DNA of 10,279 nucleotides, taken from NCBI GenBank assembly GCA_026770585.1, contig MU646513.1, positions 493,137 through 503,415 of the forward strand, given 5' to 3'. The position numbers and the translations under genes were made by a program. The notes under the pieces are model-generated. The model saw only the letters and a program-made list of their open reading frames with translations, did no database searches and was not told the origin of the DNA. How positions within the stretch are numbered: the stretch's first letter is position 1; every line of letters begins with the position of its first letter. This DNA is from Baffinella frigidus. Taxonomy: Eukaryota; Cryptophyceae; Cryptomonadales; Baffinellaceae. This document shows, one piece after another, positions 1 to 6,312 of this stretch.

Positions 1-243
1 TACACCCTACACCATACACCCTACACCCTACACCCTACACCCTACACCCTACACCCTACACCATACACCCTACACCCTACACCCTACACCCTACATGCTA
101 CACCCTGCACCACACACCCTACACCCTGCACCCTACACCCTGCACCCTACACCATACACCCTACACCCTTCAACCTAAGCCCTACACCCTAAACCCTAAA
201 CTCTACAGCTTAAACCCTAAACCCTACACCCTACACCCTACAC
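1..243. repeat. Left-edge array of CCCTACA telomere-variant repeats
   Basis: Near-continuous 7-bp CCCTACA units with point variants (CCATACA, CCCTGCA, CCACACA) grade into true CCCTAAA words at about 180-225. The unit differs by one base from the plant/alga telomere repeat CCCTAAA. The C-rich strand is on top, as expected for repeats at a left chromosome end. The array runs off the window edge, so its full length and whether it is terminal cannot be seen. The unit identity is clear; the telomeric origin is inference. Confidence 0.9.
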
Positions 244-708
244 CTTTACTTTAGCTTTATCTTCCTCTTCCTTACTCCTGTCAAGCCTGGAGATGAGCGA
301 TCCAACATTCGATGCGCCTCAAGACGAGCCCGCCTCGGTACAGTAGCACCACAGAGTGGACTGCACTGCCAGGGTGGACTTTTGTATTAGTCAACTCAAG
401 ACGAAAATCGATTTTCAAAGTACCCATTGCGGGCACCTCGTTTCTCAGTTGACAGATTTTGTGGGTAAATTGACTTTTACAAATCCTCTGGATTTTTAGT
501 GGACTGCGAGGGTTTCACAGTACCCAGAATCTTGGTGTAACGTGACCAAGTTTGTACCTGAAAAGGGAAAATAAGTTAATAAAATAAATACTAAATACTA
601 AAACCCAAATGCTGAACCTAAAAGTTGAATGCAAAACCAGGTGCACGCGCAGAAGGAGGAAACAGCTGAAAGGCTCTTCGTGCGTACGCCTTCGGAACCC
701 TGGTGCGT
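244..708. other. Gene-free stretch with palindrome and GTTGAC words
   Basis: No plausible gene. It holds a perfect 14-bp palindrome GAAAATCGATTTTC at 403-416, a GTCAAC at 390 and a GTTGAC at 448. The segment CAGTTGACAGATTTTG at 446-461 resembles one end of the 40-bp module described near 3145. An AT-rich patch lies at about 560-610. Confidence 0.6.
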
Positions 709-791
709 TCCTTTTGTTTTTGTTTGTTTTTGTGTGTTCCTTTGTTTTTGTTTGCGTTTGTTTGCGTTTGTTTGTTTTTGTTTGTTTTTGA
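709..791. repeat. T/G-rich TTTGTTTTTG microsatellite
   Basis: The tract is made of TTTG, TTTTTG and TTTGCG words in an irregular 6- to 10-bp rhythm, with only a few interruptions. Several frames stay open across it and encode Phe/Val/Cys-rich or Lys/Thr/Gln-rich low-complexity peptides, which I treat as artefacts of the repeat. Confidence 0.85.
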
Positions 792-914
792 AGGTGGCGT
801 GCGTGGGTAGTCCCTTCCTCCATGGATAGCAGTGGCAATCCCAGAGCTATGACATGCAGAAAGGCCCGACTAACTGAGGGCTGTATGTTTTTAGAGGAAT
901 TTCAATGCGGCCCT

Positions 915-1019
915 TATCTCTTAAGTGGCCAGCCGGTCAAAATTGGCCCGCAAAAGGTCCTAAGCAGGTCCTAGGGCCCTACGGTAGGGCGTGTGCGCCT
1001 ACTGGCCACTTAAGGGATA
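915..1019. mobile_element. TA-flanked short inverted-repeat (MITE-like) element
   Basis: The arms at 915-932 and 1002-1019 are complementary at 17 of 18 positions, with core TTAAGTGGCCAG / CTGGCCACTTAA. Both arms begin and end in TA, so the unit can be read as a 101-bp element (917-1017) with a TA target-site duplication, as seen for Tc1/mariner-type insertions. A smaller perfect hairpin, GCCCTAC-G-GTAGGGC, lies inside at 976-990. There is no coding capacity. No second copy was found here, so mobility is inferred from structure. Confidence 0.55.
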
Positions 1020-1218
1020 CATTCTATCTCAGATTTGCGTGGGGCTCGAAGCTATTTCAAAGCAAGTCTTGCATTTATGGGGTTTTGTGATATCAGCTTT
1101 TGTACCAGGAATCCTTCAGATAGACGTCATGCGGAATAAATCTATCAGGTAAGGGTCGGGAGAAAATTACCACCTGATTTTTCTCATCTGATTCTCCGTT
1201 CGTCTCCGACTCTGCCTG

Positions 1219-1401
1219 GTTCAGGGTTAACTTCTGAACCCTAAACCCTGAACCCTGAATCCCACACCCCAAACCCCCAACCCCCAACCCCCAACCCCCA
1301 ACCCCAAACCCCAAACCCCAAACCCCAAACCCCAAACCACAAACCCCAAACCCCTAACCCCTAACCCCAAACCCCAAACCCCAAACCCCAAATCCTAAAC
1401 T
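1219..1401. repeat. Interstitial telomere-like block, C-strand on top
   Basis: The block begins with one G-strand unit (GGTTCAGGG, 1219-1227) facing C-strand units (CTGAACCCTAAACCC, 1234 on), so GGTTCAG and CTGAACC make a short inverted pair. It then runs as CCCTAAA, CCCTGAA, CCCCCAA and CCCCAAA words to about 1400. The 6- to 7-bp unit drifts gradually along the block, as expected for slippage in non-functional telomere-derived repeats. Confidence 0.85.
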
Positions 1402-1468
1402 CTGAAGCGCGACTTGGCGAGCAGGTCTCCAGCTGCAACGCGAGACTTGTCTCCGATGCACACGAGGT
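1402..1468. other. Spacer between opposed telomere-like blocks
   Basis: Unique-looking 67-bp sequence separates a C-strand block on the left from a G-strand block on the right. It carries two related words, GCGACTTGGCGAGCAGGTCTCC and GCGAGACTTGTCTCC in part, a weak internal duplication. Confidence 0.4.
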
Positions 1469-1550
1469 CTAGGGTTTAGAGTTCAGCGTCTAGTGTTAAG
1501 GGTTCAGCGTCGAGCGTTTAGCGTTTAATGTTAAGGGTTCAAGGTTTAGC
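1469..1550. repeat. Degenerate telomere-like block, G-strand on top
   Basis: Words such as AGGGTTTAGAG, TTAAGGGTTCAGCGT, CGTTTAGCGTTTAATG and AAGGTTTAG are diverged TTTAGGG/TTCAGGG units. Their orientation is opposite to the block ending at 1401 and to nearly every other telomere-like block in the window, so an inversion or an inverted insertion happened here. Confidence 0.75.
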
Positions 1551-1673
1551 TCCTCCTGACTACCGAATTGGTTCTTACTAGTAATAGTTCAGCATCCGTG
1601 TAGCAATTTTCGTTGCCAGAAAAGTAATATTTTCAACCGTTTCCGCAGTTCATTGTTCATACCGAGCATGTCT

Positions 1674-1735
1674 GGTGACTGAAACATGTTAGTCGTTTCA
1701 TTCACCACTGAAACGTTCCAGTCACGTTTCTGTCA
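1674..1735. repeat. Alternating inverted repeats of GTTTC/TCACC
   Basis: GGTGACTGAAAC (1674-1685) pairs with GTTTCATTCACC (1695-1706) at 11 of 12 positions across a 9-base loop. A further ACTGAAAC and a GTTTCTGTCACC follow directly, so the same arms alternate in orientation. This could form a small hairpin cluster; its function is unknown. Confidence 0.55.
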
Positions 1736-1748
1736 CCACGGTGCAGTT

Positions 1749-1890
1749 ACCATCCTGCCACGCCAGATTCTTGGAGGGGATTGCCAAAAGTCAATGTTCC
1801 CTCAAGGCAGTGGTTTTCAAAAGTTAACACACACCACCTGTGGTGTTTTCAAAAATTCAACCCCCGCATCCAATCTGGCGTGGCGATGGT
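1749..1890. mobile_element. 142-bp inverted-repeat element
   Basis: Left arm 1749-1769 (ACCATCCTGCCACGCCAGATT less one base pair step) pairs with right arm 1872-1890; apart from a 2-base CT gap the 19 bases match. Weaker complementarity continues outward (GGTG..CAGTT). Inside are direct TTTTCAAAA words at about 1814 and 1847 and a perfect hairpin ACACCAC-CT-GTGGTGT at 1831-1846. No target-site duplication is obvious. The only ORF across it (1686-2093) runs through the arms and looks spurious. Confidence 0.5.
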
Positions 1891-1940
1891 CAGTCACCAT
1901 CCGGACTAGACGATGGTGCACGCTGCGTCTAATTCTTTGT

Positions 1941-2001
1941 GGTCATCCTACACGGGACTGTATCCTCTGGTTGTTGGGTCATCATACACGGGACTGTATC
2001 C
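1941..2001. repeat. 36-bp direct duplication
   Basis: GGTCATC-TACACGGGACTGTATCC occurs at 1941-1965 and again at 1977-2001, differing at one base (CCT versus CAT), so the period is 36 bp. 36 is a multiple of three, so the reading frame is preserved, but nothing else supports coding. Confidence 0.7.
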
Positions 2002-2060
2002 CCAGAAGTTCAGCGAGTCACGCACGGGGGGGGCGTGATCCCTTCTGCTCACCCCCCTCA

Positions 2061-2220
2061 CCACACAGCGGACTTCGAAGGGATTTTGAGTAACCCCTAA
2101 GCGATAAGACATAAGACCCTACGGAAGGCAATCCGTAGGGGCATAGGGGGGTTCTACAGATAAGGTAACGGAAACTTGGGTATTTTCTGCCCGAACATCC
2201 CTTCGTAGCCCGCTGTGTGT
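2061..2220. mobile_element. CCACACAG TIR element, copy 1 (MITE-like)
   Basis: Imperfect 21-bp terminal inverted repeats (2062-2082 and 2199-2219, 19 of 21 paired) start CACACAGCGG and bound a 160-bp element. A second copy lies at 9527-9689. The two share blocks ATTTTGARTAACCCCTAAGC, GATAAGAC, CCGTAGGG and GGTRACGGAAACT, and both ends. A central hairpin (CCCTACGGA 2117-2125 / TCCGTAGGG 2132-2140, 6-base loop) is kept in both copies. It is non-coding and therefore non-autonomous if mobile. No clear target-site duplication is visible at this copy. Confidence 0.75.
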
Positions 2221-2332
2221 CTTGCAAGGCCTTCGCGGAATGCACGGTGGCTATTTTGGTATCGATCCGTGATAAGTATGAGTAAGACACTTTCCCTTGT
2301 CTCTTTTGATACATGGTGGCTATCCACTCAAG

Positions 2333-2412
2333 ACACTACGGAGAACCATCTCAAGTCAATTATTGGATTGTTTCTTGGGAAACACGCCAGAAGTCAGCAA
2401 TTGTTGGTCACG
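2333..2412. repeat. Dispersed ~75-bp repeat, copy 1
   Basis: ACACTACG, GAACCAT, AATTATTGGATT and AGTCAG.AATT occur in the same order and spacing as at 4397-4465 in the same orientation. Copy 1 is about ten bases longer in the middle. There is no coding evidence, and the boundaries are approximate. Confidence 0.65.
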
Positions 2413-2538
2413 TTACACCGGACATCCGGTGCTGCGGTTCCTCTGAGTGTCCCGAGTGGGTTGGTTTCCATCCTGGTCAAACGCACTTTCCCCTCTCGCT
2501 GTCGGCCAGGGGCAAACCCGGGTTTCGGGTCTCCGGTA

Positions 2539-2652
2539 TCCTGAACCCTACACCCCAAACTTCCTGAACCCTAAACCCCAAACGCTAATCCTCCTGAACC
2601 AAAAACGCTACACGCTACACCTCCTGAACCCTAAACGCTTAACGCCAAACCA
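2539..2652. repeat. Telomere-like block with CTCCTGAACCC higher-order unit
   Basis: Words TCCTGAACCCTACACCCC, TCCTGAACCCTAAACCCC, ACGCTAATCCTCCTGAACC and CTCCTGAACCCTAAACGC give a higher-order unit of roughly 26 to 35 bp. The CTCCTGAACC leader shows that a composite unit, not the bare heptamer, was amplified. Confidence 0.8.
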
Positions 2653-2667
2653 GGGGGGGGGGGGGGG
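2653..2667. repeat. Uninterrupted G15 run
   Basis: Fifteen consecutive G bases directly follow the telomere-like block (after CCAAACCA). Such runs can form G-quadruplexes and are error-prone in sequencing, so the exact length is uncertain. Confidence 0.9.
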
Positions 2668-2698
2668 CTGCTTCTCGTCGAACATGGCTGCCTTCTCG

Positions 2699-2913
2699 CG
2701 ACGCCTCCAGATGGCCGCGCCAGGTGACTATTCTTAAGTTGACACACTGGGTACTATTCGTAAGTTGACACGCTGGGTGTGTGGTACAAATCCGTCAACT
2801 TGAGCGCGACGCCTGCAGATGGCCGCGCCAGGTGACTATTCTCAAGTTGACACGCTGTGTGTGTGTTACAAATCCGTTGACTTTAGAGCGACGCCTGCAA
2901 TGGCCGCCCCAGG
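2699..2913. repeat. 82-bp tandem repeat carrying the GTTGAC module
   Basis: CGACGCCT.CA(G)ATGGCCGC units start at 2699, 2807 and 2889. The second unit is 82 bp. The first is 108 bp because ACTATTC.TAAGTTGACAC.CTGGGT is internally duplicated with a 26-bp period (2728-2779). The third is truncated after about 25 bp. The first two each contain a 40-bp module from AAGTTGAC to GTCAACTT (2762-2801) or its variant with GTTGACTT (2844-2883). Confidence 0.8.
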
Positions 2914-3080
2914 TTCTCCCTCTGCCGCTATCGAGCGACCGAAGCACGTTTTTCAAGCCGCAGCCAGAAATCCGGTCTCAGCTTTTTCATTTTGAAAGTC
3001 CATCTCGGCTTTTTCATTTTAGAAGTCTAGGATTCAGGTGAAAGTTTTTAAAATCCTTCAAAATTGTGTCACGTCCTCGC
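2914..3080. other. Spacer with short duplication
   Basis: No gene seen. TCTCAGCTTTTTCATTTTG at about 2976 and TCTCGGCTTTTTCATTTTA at about 3003 are a direct duplication with a 27-bp period. The rest is unremarkable. Confidence 0.5.
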
Positions 3081-3197
3081 TCGGCAGCGGTCTCAGTCTA
3101 TTTGGGCTCACCAGTTTGGTGAGCCAGGGCTCTTCTCCGCTGCAAAGTTGACAGATTTGTACCACAGACCTGGGACGTCAACTTGGGAATAGTCACC
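3081..3197 (-). repeat. R-family element, copy R1
   Basis: Read on the minus strand, the order is GGTGACTATTC, the 40-bp module (3145-3184), CGGAGAAGAGCC, a hairpin, then CCCAAATAGACTGAGACCG. The hairpin GGCTCACC-AGTTT-GGTGAGCC (3105-3125) is perfect. The same order occurs at 3996-4110 and, interrupted, at 5758-6040. The outer edges are approximate. Confidence 0.7.
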
Positions 3198-3213
3198 GAA
3201 TCCGACTGGGGCA

Positions 3214-3404
3214 CCACTCGAGAATGCTGGAGGATCCTATTTATATGTGGGATTGTAAATATTTGTACCAGGATAAGGTGTTCCAACCTCGTGGCTGGCC
3301 AATATATGGCGAATTACGTGATTCATCAACGAAAGTTACTACACACATGCCCACTTCTAAAAGCACATTGGTTTTAAATAGGCCCCTCTAGCATTCTCGA
3401 GTGG
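3214..3404. mobile_element. 191-bp TIR element
   Basis: Terminal arms 3214-3243 and 3375-3404 are complementary at 27 of 30 positions (CCACTCGAGAATGCT..AGG..CCTATTTA). The interior is AT-richer with no coherent ORF. No target-site duplication is evident and no second copy lies in the window. The arms are too long and accurate to be chance, but transposition is inferred. Confidence 0.65.
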
Positions 3405-3528
3405 AGAGCGAGAGGTCGTGCTGTGCTTGTTTGCAGCGCGTGCTACCCCCTTTTTCTCAGTGCAAACTGAACTCAGGTCACTGCAAAGACCTCTCTGTCG
3501 ATGCAAACATCGTCGCCCGGAAACCAAA

Positions 3529-3571
3529 ACCAAACAAATTCAAATTCAAACCACAACCAAACAAATTCAAA
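3529..3571. repeat. 27-bp direct repeat of ACCAAACAAATTCAAA
   Basis: The 16-mer ACCAAACAAATTCAAA occurs at 3529-3544 and 3556-3571, with shorter AAACCAAA / CAAATTCAAA echoes beside them. Two overlapping ORFs pass through here with Asn/Thr/Lys-rich low-complexity translation, so I do not call a gene. Confidence 0.7.
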
Positions 3572-3681
3572 TGTGCCCCCCCCGCAGGAAGCACACGCCC
3601 GTTCGGCTCAACGAAAGGCTCCTCAGGGGCGCTTCTGCGATCCAGACCCTCGATGCAGTCGCCACTGCGAACCGGTACACG

Positions 3682-3775
3682 CCCAAAGTCAACCACGTTA
3701 CCCGAAGTCAACCATATTGCCCAAAGTCAACCAAGGTCACTTTCGCGGAGTCGTCCAAAGTTGACTTTCGCGGCG
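3682..3775. repeat. 19-bp CCCAAAGTCAACCA tandem, then inverted GTTGAC
   Basis: Three 19-bp units start at 3682, 3701 and 3720 with consensus CCCRAAGTCAACCA plus five variable bases. They are followed by two ACTTTCGCGG words (about 3738 and 3764), and the second unit carries AAAGTTGACTTTCGC in the opposite orientation. The array thus switches from GTCAAC to GTTGAC around 3740. Confidence 0.75.
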
Positions 3776-3995
3776 GTTCACTGATCCGGGCGCGTTTTTA
3801 CCTGGGCGATAACTGAACCGGGGAAGCTTGGTACGGGAAAATCTCCGATTAGTCAACTGCAGTGCAAGACGCCTGTCAAATCTCAACTTGAGTTGACGTT
3901 TGGCCTGCGAACCAGCCTGAAAGTCAACTTGTTTACTTTCGCCGCGCTCGGACGACCAGGGCATTCGCCCCTGGCCCGAAAAGACTTCCGGAATT

Positions 3996-4110
3996 CTAGC
4001 TCCGCCTCAGTCTATTCGGTCTCACCAATTTGCTTCACACGGGGCTCTTCACCGCCCCAAGTTGACTGATGTGTACCGCACACCCAGCATGTCAACTTAC
4101 AAATGTCAAC
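3996..4110 (-). repeat. R-family element, copy R2
   Basis: It starts CTAGCTCCGCCTCAGTCTATT on the plus strand, then CTCACCAATTTG, GGCTCTTC, and a 40-bp module at 4059-4098 bounded by AAGTTGAC and GTCAACTT. A second GTCAACTT (4105-4112) shows the module edge duplicated, as in the first tandem unit near 2735. The same order as R1 shows common ancestry; the hairpin present in R1 has decayed here. Confidence 0.7.
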
Positions 4111-4161
4111 TTAAGCATACTCAGCCGCCTCCGAAGGACACGTCCTGGTCGTCCGAGTTTG

Positions 4162-4231
4162 GCGTAAGTAAACAAGTTGACTTTCGCGTAAGTAAACAAG
4201 TTGAATTTTCGGCGTAAGTAAACAAGTTGAT
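4162..4231. repeat. 24- to 26-bp tandem GCGTAAGTAAACAAGTTGA
   Basis: Three copies of GCGTAAGTAAACAAGTTGA start at 4162, 4186 and 4212, separated by CTTTC, ATTTTCG and then TTTG. Each contains a perfect GTAAGT. A related word in the opposite orientation (GTCAACTTGTTTACTTTCGCC) begins near 3923. Confidence 0.85.
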
Positions 4232-4242
4232 TTGTTTTGCAG
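4164..4242 (+). other. Candidate spliceosomal mini-intron with tandem donors
   Basis: Three GTAAGT donor-like hexamers (4164, 4188, 4214) precede TTTGTTTTGCAG ending at 4242, a strong polypyrimidine-CAG acceptor. The possible introns are 79, 55 or 29 nt, the last probably too short for most spliceosomes. No convincing flanking exon is recognised, so this could be chance composition within the repeat. A similar arrangement at 4936-5013 raises interest. Confidence 0.25.
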
Positions 4243-4396
4243 GGCAATCGCCCATGGGGCGGAAAGGCTCCCGGATGGCCTCGCCGCTCGTGGGGCGGGG
4301 GGAGGCGGACTCGCTCAAACTACGATCTGGCAGGTTTTGAGCCCCCCATTTTTTTGACCAGCGGATCCCGTGTTGCGAAGAGCGGCTCCGCTCAGA

Positions 4397-4465
4397 ACAC
4401 TACGAGGAACCATGCTCAGGTTAATTATTGGATTCTTGCCCGCCAAAAGTCAGTAATTTTTCACG
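4397..4465. repeat. Dispersed ~75-bp repeat, copy 2
   Basis: It matches 2333-2412 in the same orientation (ACACTACG, GAACCAT, AATTATTGGATT, AGTCAG.AATT, TCACG) with a shorter middle. A perfect hairpin GAGCGG-CT-CCGCTC sits just upstream at about 4381-4394. Confidence 0.6.
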
Positions 4466-4493
4466 CCCCTCCCCGGATTTGCGGAGAGGGACG

Positions 4494-4618
4494 TGCCCCG
4501 TAGCCTACCGAGTGGTGTTTCAATATCTCGGTACAGATTTGTGTGGTAAATCCCGTTTCACATACCTGGATGTTTCACATCTCGAACCTGGCCTCGCCAC
4601 TCGGTAGGCTGCGGGGCA
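4494..4618. mobile_element. 125-bp TIR element
   Basis: Arms 4494-4515 and 4597-4618 are complementary at 21 of 22 positions (TGCCCCGTAGCCTACCGAG). Inside, TGTTTCA.ATCTCG occurs twice in direct orientation (about 4516 and 4571), and CAGATTTGTGTGGTAAAT resembles 452-469. It is non-coding. No clear target-site duplication is present. The length equals that of the unrelated element at 8736-8860. Confidence 0.65.
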
Positions 4619-4800
4619 GAGTAAACTTTGCGCGATAAGTCAAGCTAGTTCCTCAGAGTGCTGCCCGCCCTGACAAACGTCGAGAGTGGGACGTCTCAAA
4701 GCAACAGGGAACCTCCTTTCCTAGGAGTAACGGTGGTAAATGATTGGCGACGGGTTTCAGGTTCCACAGCGTGCGTGCTTGTCCACGGACCCACACTTGA
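4619..4800. other. Gene-free spacer
   Basis: Two overlapping short ORFs on opposite strands cross this region, but neither has a recognisable domain and both run into the GTTGAC array. I see no repeat or motif I can support. Confidence 0.4.
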
Positions 4801-4806
4801 CCGACG

Positions 4807-4998
4807 GTTGACCAAAGTCGACGTTGACTTTCATGAGTCAGCCCAAAGTTGACTTTCATGAGTCAGCACAAAGTTGAAAAAGTTGACTTTCATGAGTCAG
4901 CACTTTCGTGAGTCAACCAACGTTGACTTTCGACCGTAAGTTGACTTTTAACCGTAAGTTGACTTTTAGCCGCAAAGTGACTTTGGCGGTGACTTTGG
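4807..4998. repeat. GTTGACTTTCATGAGTCAGC tandem array
   Basis: GTTGACTTTCATGAGTCAGC occurs at about 4823, 4848 and 4882. It is followed by inverted AGTCAACC at 4911, then GTTGACTTTC (4922) and two 18-bp CCGTAAGTTGACTTTTA units (4934, 4952), fading into GTGACTTTGG. Eight GTTGAC/GTCAAC hexamers fall in about 160 bp. Confidence 0.85.
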
Positions 4999-5013
4999 GG
5001 CGCGTTTTTGCAG
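4936..5013 (+). other. Second candidate mini-intron at the end of a GTTGAC array
   Basis: GTAAGT hexamers at 4936 and 4954 precede GCGTTTTTGCAG ending at 5013, giving possible introns of 78 or 60 nt. The layout repeats that at 4164-4242: duplicated GTAAGT within GTTGAC repeats, then T-rich CAG, then GC-rich sequence. No exon is recognised. Confidence 0.25.
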
Positions 5014-5028
5014 GCGGCAGCGGCGCAC

Positions 5029-5085
5029 CTCGATGGACATGTCGGACCATGATCCCGCGCAGACGCACCACTGGTCTGCTGAACC
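5029..5085. repeat. Duplicated ~57-bp segment, copy 1
   Basis: CTCGATGGACATG, GATCCCGCGCAGACGCACC and CTGCTGAACC align with 5318-5371 in the same orientation. Both copies end by running into GAACC/CAACCC telomere-like repeat, so the segment and repeat were probably duplicated together. Confidence 0.6.
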
Positions 5086-5280
5086 GCCCCATAAAGATCC
5101 TGAACCACCCCTGAACTACCCCATAAATCTACTGAACCACCCCAGAACCACTCCATATATCTCTTGAACCACTCCAGACCACCCCATAAATATCCTGAAC
5201 CCTCGATCTCCTGAACCACTCCAGAACCACCCCATTAATATCCTGAACCACCCCAGAACCCTCGATCCTCACCCCTGAAT
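5083..5280. repeat. GAACCACCCC / CCCCATAAAT tandem array
   Basis: Irregular 18- to 35-bp units are built from CTGAACCACCCCAGAACCAC and CCCCATAAATATC words, repeated about six to eight times with drift. CCCTCGATC appears twice (about 5200 and 5262). The reverse frame is open with Gly/Trp/Val-rich repeats, which I treat as an artefact. Related words recur at 7763-7832. Confidence 0.85.
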
Positions 5281-5317
5281 GCTGAACGCTGAACTCATAT
5301 ATTGTGAACGCTGCTCT

Positions 5318-5371
5318 CTCGTGGACATGGATAAGGTTCCCGCCCAGAGGCACCGCTGATCTGCTCAACCC
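5318..5371. repeat. Duplicated ~57-bp segment, copy 2
   Basis: CTCGTGGACATGGATAAGG, CCCGCCCAGAGGCACC and CTGCTCAACC match copy 1 at 5029-5085 with small gaps. It leads straight into CCCTAAACCCTAAA. Confidence 0.6.
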
Positions 5372-5702
5372 TAAACCCTAAAACCCAATCTCCAAACCTT
5401 GAACGCTGAACCCTAATCCCTAAACCCTAAATGCTACGCCTTGAACAGACGTAGCAGCAGCGCAGGGTGCCCCACTCCCTCAGCCCTAAACCCCAAAACC
5501 TAAACCCCAAACCCTGGATTCCACGCCCTTAACGCTGAACAGTGAAGACTGGTCCCTAAACCCTAATCCCTAGACTCTGAGCCCTGTACCCCAAACCCTG
5601 CAACCTAAACCCTAAACCCTAAGCCATACACCCCGTACCCTAAACCCTAAACCCTAAACCCTAAACCCTATGCCCTATACCCTATACCCTCAACCCTAAA
5701 TG
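5362..5702. repeat. Interstitial telomere-like blocks, C-strand on top
   Basis: CCCTAAA runs dominate at 5369-5430 and 5484-5702, including near-perfect stretches around 5600-5670, with CCCTATA and CCCTGAA variants. A short non-repeat insert (about 5436-5483, GACGTAGCAGCAGCGCAGGG) separates them. Similar GCGCAGGG/CGCAGGG words sit beside telomere repeats near 10130. Confidence 0.85.
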
Positions 5703-5757
5703 CGAAATACACACTCAAGCACCACCCGCACGGACGCGAATGCACCTTTGCACACTC

Positions 5758-6040
5758 TAGCTCTGCCTCACTTGGGTTGACCGACTATCCTCGAGTTGAC
5801 ATGCTGGGGTTGCGATCCAAATCCATTAAGGTTGCAGCGGGCAAGAGCCTGGGCTCATCAAATTTTAATATCGGAACAAGACAGAATATGCCCCGCTTCT
5901 TACGGCTTCCAACGCCGAAGATGAGGGTGGTTATGTTGAATTAGGCATACAACCAAGGCCTAAAATAGCATAAATTAGCACAGATTCTGGTATGTTCCGA
6001 GATGAAATTGGTGGGCCCAAATAGACTGAGACCGAGCCAG
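5758..6040 (+). mobile_element. R-family element, copy R3, inverted and interrupted
   Basis: It is oriented opposite to R1 and R2. The left end TAGCTCTGCCTCA pairs loosely with the right end TGAGACCGAGCCAG. ACACTC lies immediately outside both ends (5752-5757 and 6041-6046), a possible 6-bp target-site duplication. Inside are GACTATCCTCGAGTTGAC, a decayed 40-bp module (5793-5832) and GCAAGAGCC, then an insertion (5865-6004) splits the R hairpin before GCCCAAATAGACTGAGACCG. Confidence 0.6.
5865..6004. mobile_element. 140-bp element nested inside R3, AAATT duplication
   Basis: Comparison with uninterrupted R1 and R2 shows extra sequence exactly at the hairpin loop. It is flanked by AAATT at 5860-5864 and 6005-6009. 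The ends are inverted repeats sharing CGGAACA and CAGAAT at the same offsets (left from about 5871, right ending about 5999). It is AT-rich and non-coding. The nested position makes it younger than R3. Confidence 0.6.
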
Positions 6041-6096
6041 ACACTCCATTTCGAATCCCGTTGGAAATGAACGCACACGCGAACACCACGCCCCCC

Positions 6097-6116
6097 TGAA
6101 ACCAACGTTGGTTTCA
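6097..6116. repeat. 20-bp perfect palindrome
   Basis: TGAAACCAACGTTGGTTTCA is its own reverse complement. The outer TTTCACC word recurs beside the 24-bp palindrome at 7114. It could be a dimeric protein-binding site or a fold-back remnant; nothing decides between them. Confidence 0.8.
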
Positions 6117-6214
6117 CCCGCTCCAATTTCACCTTGTCATTGTTTCAAAACAGCTGCGCAGCCATAGGCACTCGAACGTTCAATTCCCGCGTTGAGTGTT
6201 GCTCTCTTCGCTGG

Positions 6215-6292
6215 AACTGACTGGTCAAACTGACTGGTCAAACTGACTGGTCAAACTGACTGGTCAAACTGGGGGAACCGGCTGGTCAAACT
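6215..6292. repeat. 13-bp minisatellite AACTGACTGGTCA
   Basis: Four perfect AACTGACTGGTCA units run 6215-6266. After a 9-base AACTGGGGG interruption comes a degenerate fifth unit AACCGGCTGGTCA (6276-6288). The perfect identity indicates recent amplification. Confidence 0.95.
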
Positions 6293-6312
6293 GCACCCGT
6301 GGACGACCCTTG

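Noticed and set aside
1234-1550. End-to-end telomere fusion
   Set aside because: The main blocks are arranged C-strand then G-strand, the reverse of a fusion junction; only a single short unit at 1219 has the fusion orientation.
1686-2093. Longest plus-strand open frame (about 135 codons)
   Set aside because: It crosses two inverted-repeat structures and a direct duplication and ends in the first TIR element; the translation shows no domain.
3401-3816. Two overlapping open frames of about 130 codons
   Set aside because: Both, plus a reverse frame, are open over the same repeats, so openness reflects low stop density in CAAA/GTCAAC repeats rather than coding.
4214-4242. 29-nt intron using the nearest donor
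   Set aside because: It is below the size most spliceosomes handle; the longer alternatives from 4164 or 4188 are more plausible, if any is real.
4890-5368. Gly/Trp/Val-rich reverse-strand frames
   Set aside because: They are direct translations of the GAACCACCCC tandem array, without start context or domain.
6050-6190. tRNA T-arm-like words (TTCGAATCCCG, GTTCAATTCCCG)
   Set aside because: No acceptor stem, D-arm or anticodon arm could be fitted around either one.
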